In this document: piece by piece, positions 51,773-61,856 of the stretch
Layout: every line of letters begins with the position of its first letter
How positions within the stretch are numbered: position 1 is the first letter of the stretch
Source of the DNA: an uncultured SAR86 cluster bacterium
GTDB taxonomy: Bacteria > Pseudomonadota > Gammaproteobacteria > Magnimaribacterales > Magnimaribacteraceae
Assembly (NCBI GenBank): GCA_902604855.1
Contig: CACLAF010000001.1
Location: 124,001 to 188,000, forward strand
Reading direction: 5' to 3'
DNA: 64,000 nt
Notes under the pieces: model-generated
Databases searched by the model: none
The model's input: only the letters and a program-made list of their open reading frames with translations
What the model was told of the DNA's origin: nothing
Position numbers and translations under genes: made by a program

Positions 51773-54134
51773 GGATGCTCTCTTCTAGAAAGTATTCAAA
51801 CATAGGTTTATTAGTTTGCTCATTGGCTAATTTACCTGAATCCCTATCAATTTTAACTATCGATAAACCCTTAGGAGGAAGTGCAGAAGACATCGGTATT
51901 TCATCTATTATTTGTTTTTTATAATTCAGCCAGATAGGCAGGGCTATGGATGAGCCGAACTCTCGGTCTCCTAAACTCTTAGGTTGATCAAATCCAACCC
52001 AAACAGATGTAACAATTTGATCATTATATCCAGTAAACCATGTGCTTTCAGCTTCGTTTGTTGTACCAGTTTTACCAGCAAAATCTTTTCTTTGTAGTTC
52101 AGAGATTTTTCTAGCTGTCCCTCTAACTGCAGCTTCTTTTAAGATATCATTGATCAAAAAAGCTATCCTTGAGTCAATAACTTGTTGCGGATATTGTATT
52201 TTTTTTTCAAATAGAATCTTGCCAGATCTATCTAAGATCTTCGAGATCAAATAAGGTTCGACCTTTTTTCCTTCATTTGCAAATACCGAATAGGCTACTG
52301 CATTTGATAAAGGATTTAATGATGCCGTTCCTAAAGATAAAGAAAGATCTGCAGGCATTCTTTGCTTATCAAATCCAAATTTTTCGGCAAAATTTCTAAC
52401 TTTATCAACCCCTAATTCCCTTAATAACCTAACGGATACAAGGTTTCTACTTTGCAGTAAACCTTCGCGAAGTCTTGTCGGTCCATAGAATTTACCGCTA
52501 GCATTCCTTGGTTTCCATTTTTCTTCTAAAGCCTCATCTTCAAATATAATTGGTGCATCATTGATAAGAGAAGAAGGTGTAAATCCGTCTGAAAAAGCAG
52601 CTGCGTACAAAAATGGCTTAAAATTTGAACCCAGTAATGGAGAAGCTTGTTCTACCCTGTTAAATTTACTCAAGAAGAAATCATATCCTCCTACTGAGGC
52701 AAGTATTGAACCTGATTTTGGATCAATCGAAACTAATGCACTTTGTGCTTCAGGAATTTGGGTAAGAGAAATAGTTTTAGTGAGATTATCTTTAGACAGC
52801 CATACTAAATCACCTAGTTTAATTATATCTAAAAAGGATCTAGGTCTTGCACCTCTTCTATTTTCGGAAATGTAAGGTCGTGCCCACTTTAAATCTTCAT
52901 TCCACTTAATATTAAGAAGATTGCCGTATTTTGTAAGAACTTCTAGGTTCTTTAAATTATCAGTTACTACTCCTATGAAACGTTCTTTATTGTCAGTAAA
53001 TGTCTCTAGGTATTGGAAAACATTAGATAGATCTGATTTCTCTTCTAAGTCCCTTGATTCTATGTTCAAAGTTTCTTCTGCTTCATAAATCTTTTCTTCT
53101 TTTGAATATTGAAAAAAATTTTCAGGGAAGAGGTTGAATATATTTTCTGGTTCACGAAAACCATGCCTTTTATCATAATCTTCTAAACCTGATCTTAAAG
53201 CATCTGCGGCATGATTTTGGAATTTTGAATTAATAGTCGTATAAACCTTAAGTCCCTCAGAATATGCTTTTAAACCATATTCCTGAATCATATAGCGCCT
53301 TACTTCCTCAGCGACATAAGGTGCCTCAACTTCTGAAACTAGACCATAATAATTAGCACTTATTGGCGCTTCAATTGCGATATTAAACTGATCTTTATGA
53401 ATATATTTTAAATCGAGCATTCTTTGTAGAATCCAATTACGTCTTATCAATGCCCTTTTTGGGTTAACGAGAGGATTTATGGAAGAAGGTGCCTTTGGAA
53501 GTGCAGCAATCATTGCCCATTGGGCTAAATTTAAATCTGATAAAGGCCTGCCATAGTAAACTTCACTGGCAGCAGCAATTCCGTAGGCCCGATTTCCAAA
53601 GAAAATTCTATTCACATAAAACTCAAAAATTTCTTCTTTTGAGTATGTCTTTTCTAATCTATAGGCTAGAAATATATCTTTTACTTTTCGAAAAAGACTT
53701 ATATCTCTACTAGTTAAATAATTCCCTGCAACCTGCATTGTTATAGTGCTTCCTCCTCCTTGGATTCGGCCTGAAACTGCAACCCTATAAAGAGACCTAA
53801 GAAGTCCGGTATAACTCACTCCAGAATGAGAAAAAAATTTATCATCCTCCGCTGCCAATACAGCATTTACATAATGATTTGGTATTTCATTAAAATTTAA
53901 AGCCGTTCTTCTTTGTTCCCCAAACTCACCTATTAATTTGCCATCTGAAGAAAAGATTTTGAGGGGTATCTGAAGTTCGATATCTCTAATGGTTTGTTCA
54001 TTTGGCAGCTTGCTATCAATATATATATTCAAACTAGATAAGGACATTAAAGAAATACAAAAGAATATAAGAAAAACCTTTCCATATAAGCTGAATGAGA
54101 ACGAAATGAAGTATGTTTTTAATTTAAGCCACAT
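51765..54134 (-). CDS. mrcA: penicillin-binding protein 1A
   Basis: Bifunctional peptidoglycan glycosyltransferase and transpeptidase. The 789-aa protein has a cytoplasmic tail and membrane anchor (residues about 15-35), the GT51 motifs NAVLAAEDDKFFSHSGV and GGGSTITMQVAGNYL, the OB-like insert, and the transpeptidase motifs SNFK (S503), SRN and KTGTT (K688). It is slightly shorter than E. coli PBP1A. No Shine-Dalgarno precedes the ATG. A TATAAC box ends 6 nt upstream, overlapping the -10 box of divergent aroK. In Pseudomonas-type genomes pilMNOPQ lies between these genes; here the gap is 20 bp. Confidence 0.96.
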   Translation of the reverse strand: MWLKLKTYFISFSFSLYGKVFLIFFCISLMSLSSLNIYIDSKLPNEQTIRDIELQIPLKIFSSDGKLIGEFGEQRRTALNFNEIPNHYVNAVLAAEDDKFFSHSGVSYTGLLRSLYRVAVSGRIQGGGSTITMQVAGNYLTSRDISLFRKVKDIFLAYRLEKTYSKEEIFEFYVNRIFFGNRAYGIAAASEVYYGRPLSDLNLAQWAMIAALPKAPSSINPLVNPKRALIRRNWILQRMLDLKYIHKDQFNIAIEAPISANYYGLVSEVEAPYVAEEVRRYMIQEYGLKAYSEGLKVYTTINSKFQNHAADALRSGLEDYDKRHGFREPENIFNLFPENFFQYSKEEKIYEAEETLNIESRDLEEKSDLSNVFQYLETFTDNKERFIGVVTDNLKNLEVLTKYGNLLNIKWNEDLKWARPYISENRRGARPRSFLDIIKLGDLVWLSKDNLTKTISLTQIPEAQSALVSIDPKSGSILASVGGYDFFLSKFNRVEQASPLLGSNFKPFLYAAAFSDGFTPSSLINDAPIIFEDEALEEKWKPRNASGKFYGPTRLREGLLQSRNLVSVRLLRELGVDKVRNFAEKFGFDKQRMPADLSLSLGTASLNPLSNAVAYSVFANEGKKVEPYLISKILDRSGKILFEKKIQYPQQVIDSRIAFLINDILKEAAVRGTARKISELQRKDFAGKTGTTNEAESTWFTGYNDQIVTSVWVGFDQPKSLGDREFGSSIALPIWLNYKKQIIDEIPMSSALPPKGLSIVKIDRDSGKLANEQTNKPMFEYFLEESIPN

Positions 54135-54154
54135 CTAGGAGTTATAATAACCTA
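54135..54154. promoter_or_regulatory. 20-bp bidirectional promoter core between mrcA and aroK
   Basis: The near-palindrome GTTATAAT at 54141-54148 provides TATAAT for aroK (54143-54148) and TATAAC for mrcA (54146-54141, minus strand). Each hexamer ends exactly 6 nt from its start codon, so both transcripts would be leaderless. Any -35 elements must lie inside the opposite coding region. Confidence 0.45.
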
Positions 54155-54652
54155 ATGAGGCTAATAATTATCGGCTCTATGGCTTCTGGCAAGTCTACTT
54201 TAGGGAGAAAACTCTCTAAAAAGTTAGGCCTAGATTTTTTTGATATAGATAATGAAATTGAGAATATAGCTGGAGCTACAATATCTTGGATTTTTGATGT
54301 TGAAGGTGAAGAAAAATTTAGAGACAGGGAGCATGAAGCATTTAGTAATCTTGCTACTAATGAAAATTGTGTGATTTCAACAGGCGGCGGTATAGTTTTA
54401 AGAAAAGAAAATAGAGAATTGTTAAATAAAGGTACAGTAATATACTTGGAAATAAGTATTCAAACTCAATTAGAAAGAACTATTAATGATCAAGATAGGC
54501 CGCTTCTTTATGGGGTTAATAAAGAAAAGACACTCAGAAAAATAGCTGAGATACGCAATCCAATCTACGAAGCCTATAGCGATATAACGATAAAAGAAAC
54601 AAATGATCCAAATGAAGCTGCAGATCTGATTGTTTTAAAGTTAAAAGAATGA
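54155..54652 (+). CDS. aroK: shikimate kinase
   Basis: Phosphorylates shikimate in aromatic amino acid synthesis. The 165-aa protein has the P-loop GSMASGKSTLGRKL, FFDIDNEIE, EKFRDREHEAF, the CVISTGGGIVLRKENRELL stretch and the lid region DQDRPLL. It starts with no Shine-Dalgarno, 20 bp from the divergent mrcA start, and its stop overlaps the aroB start by 4 nt (ATGA). Confidence 0.96.
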   Translation: MRLIIIGSMASGKSTLGRKLSKKLGLDFFDIDNEIENIAGATISWIFDVEGEEKFRDREHEAFSNLATNENCVISTGGGIVLRKENRELLNKGTVIYLEISIQTQLERTINDQDRPLLYGVNKEKTLRKIAEIRNPIYEAYSDITIKETNDPNEAADLIVLKLKE

Positions 54653-55722
54653 AAGAGATAAAGATAAATACAGAGTCTAGAAATTATCCAGTTTTAGTAG
54701 GAACGGATATTCTTAATGAGAATAATTTAAATGAGTTTTCAAATAAAGAAATTCTATTAGTCATTGATTCAAAAATTGAAGAATCTTTAAAAAAAGAAGC
54801 TCAGATAACTCTATCAAATATATCATCGAAGTATTCTGAATTAATTTTAGAAGCAAGTGAAGAAAATAAGTCTAGCACCACATTGTCCATCATTCATGAT
54901 GTACTCATTGAGCAAAGCTATAGTAGAGACTGCATCCTTTTTGCACTTGGAGGAGGTATCATTTGTGATATTACAGGATTTGCAGCTGCTACCTACCTTA
55001 GGGGAGTCGACTTTGTTCTAATTCCCTCAACCTTACTATCTCAAGTCGATGCTTCGGTAGGTGGAAAAACAGCCATAAATCATCCTAAAGGAAAGAATAT
55101 GATTGGAGCTTTTCATCAACCTTCAAAGGTATTAACCGATACTAAACTTTTAAAAAGTTTAGAAAAAGTACAAATAAGAGAAGGTCTGGCAGAGATTATC
55201 AAACATGCCCTAATAAAAGATAAAACTTTTTTCAAATGGTTAGAAGAAAATATAGAAGACCTATTAGAGGCTAATGATGAAAAGCTATTAGAAGCTATTT
55301 CTAAATCCATCGAGATAAAAGCGGAAGTAGTCTCAAAGGATGAAACCGAGCAAGGAATTAGAAAATGGCTTAACTTTGGTCATACTTTTGGACATGCCAT
55401 TGAAGTTTACGGTAACTATAAGAGATTTTCTCATGGTGAGGCTGTTGCAATAGGAATGTTGATGGCTACAAATTTATCTCATAAAATTCTAAATCTCGAA
55501 AAAGCAGAAATAGATAAGATTAAGTGCCTTATTCGTTCTATCCTTACTGATGAATTAGTAAAAAGTGAATTTCAACCAATTGATTTGGTAAAACTGATGT
55601 CAGCAGATAAAAAAAAGAAAGGGGATAATCTGAATTTTATTTTGCTAAGCTCTATCGGGGAAGCACAAATCTCATCCGATATACAAGAATCCGATATTAT
55701 CGATTCTATAAAATTAACCTAG
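54649..55722 (+). CDS. aroB: 3-dehydroquinate synthase
   Basis: NAD- and metal-dependent cyclisation of DAHP to 3-dehydroquinate. The 357-aa protein has the glycine-rich LFALGGGIICDITGFAAATYLRG region, PSTLLSQVDASVGGKTAIN, and the metal-ligand segments GLAEIIKHALI and FGHTFGHAIEVY with HGEAVAIGM. aroK-aroB coupling is the standard gammaproteobacterial arrangement. In relatives damX follows; here gltB comes next after 107 bp. Confidence 0.97.
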   Translation: MKEIKINTESRNYPVLVGTDILNENNLNEFSNKEILLVIDSKIEESLKKEAQITLSNISSKYSELILEASEENKSSTTLSIIHDVLIEQSYSRDCILFALGGGIICDITGFAAATYLRGVDFVLIPSTLLSQVDASVGGKTAINHPKGKNMIGAFHQPSKVLTDTKLLKSLEKVQIREGLAEIIKHALIKDKTFFKWLEENIEDLLEANDEKLLEAISKSIEIKAEVVSKDETEQGIRKWLNFGHTFGHAIEVYGNYKRFSHGEAVAIGMLMATNLSHKILNLEKAEIDKIKCLIRSILTDELVKSEFQPIDLVKLMSADKKKKGDNLNFILLSSIGEAQISSDIQESDIIDSIKLT

Positions 55723-55829
55723 GCTAACTTCCCAGATCGTTCAACAAAAGGTACAATTACGCACCTGCGCAACTCTCAGAAATAACTTTTTTGCTAATTA
55801 GTAAGCTGAGGGTCCACAACCCACTAAAT

Positions 55830-58800
55830 ATGAAAAATTTTAGACTTAAAGATAAGTACAGGTTTGGCTTCCCCAAAAAAAGAGGGCTATACGATCCACA
55901 ATTTGAAAAAGATTCTTGCGGTGTAGGATTAGTTGCTAATATTAAGGGCATTCCTTCAAGAGAAATAATGGATGATGCCTTTCATGTCAATTCTCAAATG
56001 GATCATAGAGGTGGATGTGGGTTCGAAGAAAACACAGGCGATGGAGCTGGAATACTTATGGCATTGCCGGATAGTTTTTTCAGAGCAGAAGCCAAAAAAA
56101 TTGAAATAAGCCTCCCTGAAATAGGTAAATACGCAGTCGGGAATATATTTTTACCAACCGATCTTAGTGAACGAGAATTCTGCATTAAAGAAACTGAGTT
56201 AATTATAGAAGAAGAAGATCAAATCTGCTTAGGTTGGAGAGAGGTTCCTGTAAATCCGGAAGGAGCGAATGTTGGTCCAGCTTCTAGAGGAGCTCAGCCA
56301 CATATAAAACAACTTTTCGTTCAATGTCTAGACGGCATTACCAAGGATGAATTTGATAGAAGGCTCTATTTAATTAGGAAAAGAATCAGCAACCTAATTC
56401 GAAACTCAGAAGAACTCAAAGAAGCAAAACTTTTTTACGTATGTAGCTTGTCTACTTCGGTAATGGTATATAAAGGTATGCTTACCCCCTCCCAACTTTT
56501 TCCCTTCTATCCTGATTTAGAAGATAAAGCTTTTGAAACACATCTAGCTATGGTGCATTCAAGGTTTAGCACAAATACATTTCCTTCCTGGGATAGAGCT
56601 CAACCCAATAGATATATGTGTCATAACGGGGAAATCAATACCCTAAAAGGCAATATGAATGCTATGAAAGCTAGGCAAGGAACTGTCGAAAGTGACTTAT
56701 TTGGCAAGGATATAGAAAAACTTTTCCCTATAGCAGAATTAGACTGCACTGATTCTGGTAGTTTTGATAATGTCTTAGAATTCCTACTACTTTCAGGAAG
56801 AAGTCTACAGGAATCCGTCATGATGATGATCCCGGAAGCATGGCAATCAGATGTGAATATGTCTGATCAAAAGAAAGCATTCTACGAATTTAGTTCATCT
56901 ATGATTGAACCTTGGGATGGGCCTGCCTCTATTGTATTCACTGATGGAAAAAAAGTTGGAGCAGTTTTAGATAGGAACGGTTTAAGGCCGAGCCGATTTT
57001 ATCTGACTGATGATGACAAAGTCATAATGGCATCAGAGGTCGGGGTGCTTCCTGTTGACCCAGAAAAAGTAGTTAAAAAAGGCAGATTGCAACCTGGCAA
57101 GATGTTTCTTATAGATTTTGAAAGGGGTGAGATGATTCCCGACGAAACTATTAAAAATGAAATTACAAATCAACATGATTACATAGAATGGAATAAGTCC
57201 ATAGTTGATCTAGACAGCTTAAATGGACAATCAAAAAAAGATGGCGTAGGAAATAATCTCATCGAGAGGATGAGAGCTTTTGGCTATACCACGGAGACCA
57301 TGCAGTTTATGCTTTTACCCCTTGTTTCCGAATTAAGAGATCCTTTAGGTTCAATGGGTAATGATGCAGCATTGGCTTGCCTTTCTGATAAACCAAGACT
57401 TCTCTTCGATTACTTTAAACAGCTTTTTGCGCAAGTTACTAATCCAGCAATAGATTCAATTAGAGAAGAAGTAATTATGTCACTGGAGTGCTTAATTGGT
57501 CCAGAAGGGAATCTTCTAGAAAATGATAAAAATAATGTAAAAAGATTAAGAGTTTTAAATCCAATTCTGTCTAATAAAGAATTGGGTTCTATCAAAGAGA
57601 TCTCTGTTGGTAATTGGAAAACTAAAACAATAGATCTAACCTATGAAAAAAAGGATGGCTTAAAGGGTATGCTATCTAGGCTAGATGAGGTGTGCCAAGA
57701 AGCAGAGAGTGCGATTGAACAAAATTATTCTTTTATAGTCTTATCTGACAAGGGAGTTACCGACTCAAGAATGTCTCTTAGCTCTCTGTTATCATGTTCT
57801 TCAGTACATCATCACCTTACAAAAAAACAACTCAGAACAAAAATAGGTATTGTCATAGAAACTGGTGAAGCAAGAGAGGTTCATCATCATTGCTTGCTAT
57901 TTGGATATGGAGCAGATGCTGTTAATCCATACCTTGCATTTGAGGCAATATTTCAATCCCTAGAGGACGGCACTCTTAAAGATATTACTCTGGAAAATAA
58001 TGAACAAATAGTAAATGCATACAAAAAAGGAACGAAAAAAGGAATCCTTAAAGTAATGGCAAAAATGGGGATATCTACTCTTCATTCTTATAAAGGCGCA
58101 CAAATATTTGAAGCTGTTGGTTTATCTTCTGAAATTATAGACAAATCTTTCCCTGGAACAGCAAGTAGGGTCGGAGGCATAAGTTTTGAGGCATTATTTG
58201 ACGAACAGAAAAGAAGGCATGATCTAGGATATCCAGAAGAAACAATCAATGTAACAACACTTCCAAATCCCGGTGACTTTCATTGGAGAAATGGTGGTGA
58301 TGCTCATATGTGGGACCCCAAAACTATCTCGTCTTTACAGCTCGCTGCGCGAACTAATGATGAAGACGCTTATTGGGCTTTCGCAAAACATGCTAATGAA
58401 GTTTCAACAAAACAAAGTTCTTTAAGAGGTCTATTGAAATTCAAAAGTACTCTAGATCCAATTAGTATTGATGAAGTTGAAAGTGAAAAGGAAATAGTAA
58501 AAAGGTTTGCTACGGGTGCAATGAGTTTAGGTTCGATTTCAACCGAATCTCATGAGTCATTGGCAATAGCCATGAATAAGTTAGGTGGAAAGTCTAATAC
58601 TGGAGAAGGTGGTGAAGATCCTATCAGGTTCACACCGGATGAATCAGGAATTTCTAAAAGATCAGCAATAAAGCAAGTAGCTTCCGGTAGGTTTGGTGTC
58701 ACGATGAGATATCTAACCAATTCGGATGAGTTACAAATAAAAATATCGCAAGGTGCCAAACCCGGTGAAGGTGGAGAATTACCAGGCAAAAAAGTTGATG

Positions 58801-60389
58801 AATATATTGCCAAAATTAGACATTCAACTCCTGGAGTAGGTTTAATAAGCCCTCCTCCACATCATGATATTTACTCTATTGAAGACATTGCTCAATTAAT
58901 CCACGATTTAAAAAATGCTAATAGAACTTCCAGAATAAGCGTGAAATTAGTTTCAGAAGTTGGAGTTGGTACCATTGCTTCTGGTGTTGTAAAGGCTAAA
59001 ACTGATCATCTTGTAATCGCAGGTCACGATGGAGGGACTGGTGCTTCTCCTCTTACATCCATAAAGCATGCAGGACTTCCTTGGGAATTAGGTGTAGCTG
59101 AAACTCATCAAACCTTGGTTATGAACAACTTACGCTCAAGAGTTGTTCTCCAGACAGATGGGCAGATAAAAACCGGAAGAGATGTAGCCATTGCAGCACT
59201 TTTAGGAGCCGAAGAATTTGGATTTGCAACCGCTCCTTTAGTAACTTTAGGTTGCATAATGATGAGAAAATGTCATCTCAACACATGTCCAGTTGGCATA
59301 GCAACTCAAGACAAAGAATTAAGAAAAAAATTCAAAGGCAAGCCTGAACATGTTGTAAATTATCTTTTTATGGTAGCCAAAGATTTACGGATGATAATGG
59401 CAGAAATGGGTTTCAAAACTGTCAATGAAATGATCGGTAGAGTTGATTGCTTAGAAACTGACATAGCAATAGATCACTGGAAAAGAAATGGTCTTGATTT
59501 CAGTGGTATCCTTCAGCCTGCTGAAAAGATATTCGACAATACCGAAGTCTATAATACCCAAAGTCAAGATCATGGTCTTCACAAAGCCTTGGATAACGTT
59601 CTGATAGATAAATGTAAAAATGCAATTAAACAAGGCGAAAAGACTACCATTGATAGCAAAATCAATAATATAAATAGAACGGTTGGAACTATGCTTTCAA
59701 ACGAAGTTGCTAAAGTTTGGGAGACCAATAATCTTTCTGAAGATACGATAGAAATAAATTTCAATGGGTCTGCTGGGCAAAGCTTTGCAGCCTGGTTAGT
59801 TAAAGGAATTACATTCAGGCTAGAAGGCGATGCTAATGACTATGTAGGCAAAGGTCTCTCAGGAGGTAAACTCATCATATATCCTCCTAAAAATAGTAAA
59901 TTTAAGGCTGAAGAGAATATTCTTCTTGGGAATGTTGCACTTTATGGAGCAACCGAAGGTGAAGCTTATTTTAGAGGTATAGCTGCGGAAAGATTCTGCG
60001 TAAGAAATAGCGGTGCTTCAGTTGTTGTCGAGGGGATTGGAGATCATGGATGTGAATATATGACAGGCGGTAAAGCTGTTATTTTGGGTTCAACTGGAAG
60101 AAATTTTGGTGCCGGAATGAGTGGAGGAATAGCTTACATTTTTGATGATGAAGGTGACTTTAAGAAAAAATGTAATAATGAAACTTTTGAATTAGAGCCT
60201 CTACTGGAGGAAGACTTATCTGATCTCAAAGGTTTAATTCTAAAGCATAAGAATTATACCGAATCGACTGTTGCAGATAATATCCTTAAAAATTGGGAAA
60301 ATGCTTCTAAAAAATTCGTAAAAGTTATGCCGACAGATTACAAACGTGTACTAAATGAAATGAAATCAAAACTACAGGGCAATGGGTAA
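55830..60389 (+). CDS. gltB: glutamate synthase (NADPH) large subunit
   Basis: Makes two glutamates from glutamine and 2-oxoglutarate. The 1519-aa protein has an N-terminal class II amidotransferase domain whose nucleophile is C30 (FEKDSCGVGLVANI), exposed after removal of a 29-residue propeptide, then the central and FMN domains (GGTGASPLTSIKHAGLPWELG, two blocks), an iron-sulfur cysteine cluster near GCIMMRKCHLNTCPVGIA and the C-terminal beta-helix GXGXXG domain. ATG 55830 is chosen; an in-frame TTG at 55791 would add 13 unrelated residues. No recognisable promoter or regulatory element was found in the 107-bp upstream gap. Confidence 0.98.
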   Translation: MKNFRLKDKYRFGFPKKRGLYDPQFEKDSCGVGLVANIKGIPSREIMDDAFHVNSQMDHRGGCGFEENTGDGAGILMALPDSFFRAEAKKIEISLPEIGKYAVGNIFLPTDLSEREFCIKETELIIEEEDQICLGWREVPVNPEGANVGPASRGAQPHIKQLFVQCLDGITKDEFDRRLYLIRKRISNLIRNSEELKEAKLFYVCSLSTSVMVYKGMLTPSQLFPFYPDLEDKAFETHLAMVHSRFSTNTFPSWDRAQPNRYMCHNGEINTLKGNMNAMKARQGTVESDLFGKDIEKLFPIAELDCTDSGSFDNVLEFLLLSGRSLQESVMMMIPEAWQSDVNMSDQKKAFYEFSSSMIEPWDGPASIVFTDGKKVGAVLDRNGLRPSRFYLTDDDKVIMASEVGVLPVDPEKVVKKGRLQPGKMFLIDFERGEMIPDETIKNEITNQHDYIEWNKSIVDLDSLNGQSKKDGVGNNLIERMRAFGYTTETMQFMLLPLVSELRDPLGSMGNDAALACLSDKPRLLFDYFKQLFAQVTNPAIDSIREEVIMSLECLIGPEGNLLENDKNNVKRLRVLNPILSNKELGSIKEISVGNWKTKTIDLTYEKKDGLKGMLSRLDEVCQEAESAIEQNYSFIVLSDKGVTDSRMSLSSLLSCSSVHHHLTKKQLRTKIGIVIETGEAREVHHHCLLFGYGADAVNPYLAFEAIFQSLEDGTLKDITLENNEQIVNAYKKGTKKGILKVMAKMGISTLHSYKGAQIFEAVGLSSEIIDKSFPGTASRVGGISFEALFDEQKRRHDLGYPEETINVTTLPNPGDFHWRNGGDAHMWDPKTISSLQLAARTNDEDAYWAFAKHANEVSTKQSSLRGLLKFKSTLDPISIDEVESEKEIVKRFATGAMSLGSISTESHESLAIAMNKLGGKSNTGEGGEDPIRFTPDESGISKRSAIKQVASGRFGVTMRYLTNSDELQIKISQGAKPGEGGELPGKKVDEYIAKIRHSTPGVGLISPPPHHDIYSIEDIAQLIHDLKNANRTSRISVKLVSEVGVGTIASGVVKAKTDHLVIAGHDGGTGASPLTSIKHAGLPWELGVAETHQTLVMNNLRSRVVLQTDGQIKTGRDVAIAALLGAEEFGFATAPLVTLGCIMMRKCHLNTCPVGIATQDKELRKKFKGKPEHVVNYLFMVAKDLRMIMAEMGFKTVNEMIGRVDCLETDIAIDHWKRNGLDFSGILQPAEKIFDNTEVYNTQSQDHGLHKALDNVLIDKCKNAIKQGEKTTIDSKINNINRTVGTMLSNEVAKVWETNNLSEDTIEINFNGSAGQSFAAWLVKGITFRLEGDANDYVGKGLSGGKLIIYPPKNSKFKAEENILLGNVALYGATEGEAYFRGIAAERFCVRNSGASVVVEGIGDHGCEYMTGGKAVILGSTGRNFGAGMSGGIAYIFDDEGDFKKKCNNETFELEPLLEEDLSDLKGLILKHKNYTESTVADNILKNWENASKKFVKVMPTDYKRVLNEMKSKLQGNG

Positions 60390-61833
60390 AACTACTGGAT
60401 TTAAAGAATTCTCTAGGGCGGTAGAGCCTTACCGTCCAGCAAAAGAAAGGGTCTTAGATTTTAAAGAAATCTATACCGATCATGATGATGAAAAACTTGC
60501 CGTGCAAGGTGCTAGATGTATGGATTGTGGAGTTCCTTTTTGCCAATCCGGTGAGGGATGTCCAGTCTATAACCTCATTCCAGAATGGAATGACCTTGTA
60601 TATCAAAACAAATGGGAAGAAGCTTTTGATAAATTAATGCTAACGAATAATTTTCCTGAAGTTACTGGAAGAGTTTGTCCAGCAGTTTGTGAAGGGGCAT
60701 GTGTGCTAGGAATTACAGAAAGCCCTGTAGCAATTAAGAACTTAGAATTTGCCATAGCAGATAAAGGCTTTCAAAACGGTTGGCTAAAACCACGAATTCC
60801 CCATAATAGAACTGGAAAGTCAGTTGCTATAGTTGGTTCAGGTCCCGCAGGGCTATCTGCAGCTCAACAACTTAATAGTGTTGGTCACAACGTAAAAGTT
60901 TACGAAAGAGCAGATCGAATAGGAGGTCTTATGATGTATGGTATTCCAAATATGAAGCTAGATAAATCTATAATCGATCAAAGACTAGAAATAATGGAAA
61001 TAGAAGGCATAGAGTTCTTTACAAATGCTGACGTGGGAGGAAAAGGAGAAAACTCTGTCAGTGTTAAAGAGCTAGTTAAATCAAATGATATCGTCTTAAT
61101 GACAACTGGAGCTACTAATCCAAGAGACTTGCCCATTCCACAAAGAGAAGGTACAGGAGTTCACTTTGCAATGGATTTCCTACGAAAAAATACTAAGAGT
61201 TTATTAGACTCCGAACACGATGACGGGAATTTCATATCTGCAAAAGATAAAAATGTCATTGTAATAGGTGGTGGAGACACAGGGACAGACTGTATAGGGA
61301 CTTCATTGAGACATGGATGTAAATCTTTAATAAATTTTGAGATCATGCCTGAACCTCCGAAAGAAAGAGCTGATAATAATCCTTGGCCTTTGTTTCCAAG
61401 AATATACAAGGTTGATTATGGTCATGAAGAATCTAAAGAAATATATGGTGATGACCCCAGAGTTTATTCAATATCAGGAAAAGAATTCTTAAGAAATAAA
61501 GATGGATCTCTTAGAGGCATAAAGACTATTGAAGTAGACAAAAATTTTCAAGAAATCCCTGGCACTGAAAAGGAGTGGGAAGCGGACCTGATATTGCTCG
61601 CTATGGGTTTCCTAGGTCCAGAAGAATATTCGGTACATACTTTAGATATTCAGCTAGATGAAAGATCTAATTACAAAGCAGAACACAATGTTCACCAAAC
61701 ATCTAATCCAAAAGTGTTCGCTGCCGGCGACTGTAGACGAGGACAATCTCTGGTCGTCTGGGCAATAAATGAAGGAAGGGCTGCAGCTCGAGAAATAGAT
61801 CGGCATTTAATGGGGTCGACAACACTTAAATAA
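60382..61833 (+). CDS. gltD: glutamate synthase small subunit
   Basis: FAD/iron-sulfur subunit that passes electrons from NADPH to GltB. The 483-aa protein has N-terminal cysteines for two 4Fe-4S clusters ([36 protein letters not shown]), the FAD motif [17 protein letters not shown], the NADPH motif [15 protein letters not shown] and the C-terminal [18 protein letters not shown]. The start overlaps gltB by 8 nt, consistent with coupled synthesis. Confidence 0.98.
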   Translation: MGKTTGFKEFSRAVEPYRPAKERVLDFKEIYTDHDDEKLAVQGARCMDCGVPFCQSGEGCPVYNLIPEWNDLVYQNKWEEAFDKLMLTNNFPEVTGRVCPAVCEGACVLGITESPVAIKNLEFAIADKGFQNGWLKPRIPHNRTGKSVAIVGSGPAGLSAAQQLNSVGHNVKVYERADRIGGLMMYGIPNMKLDKSIIDQRLEIMEIEGIEFFTNADVGGKGENSVSVKELVKSNDIVLMTTGATNPRDLPIPQREGTGVHFAMDFLRKNTKSLLDSEHDDGNFISAKDKNVIVIGGGDTGTDCIGTSLRHGCKSLINFEIMPEPPKERADNNPWPLFPRIYKVDYGHEESKEIYGDDPRVYSISGKEFLRNKDGSLRGIKTIEVDKNFQEIPGTEKEWEADLILLAMGFLGPEEYSVHTLDIQLDERSNYKAEHNVHQTSNPKVFAAGDCRRGQSLVVWAINEGRAAAREIDRHLMGSTTLK

Positions 61834-61856
61834 ATAACTTTCCTTTTGGAAGAATA

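Noticed and set aside
61834-61856. Terminator between gltD and tesB
   Set aside because: Only a 4-5 bp TTCC/GGAA stem with no T run is present; too weak to call.
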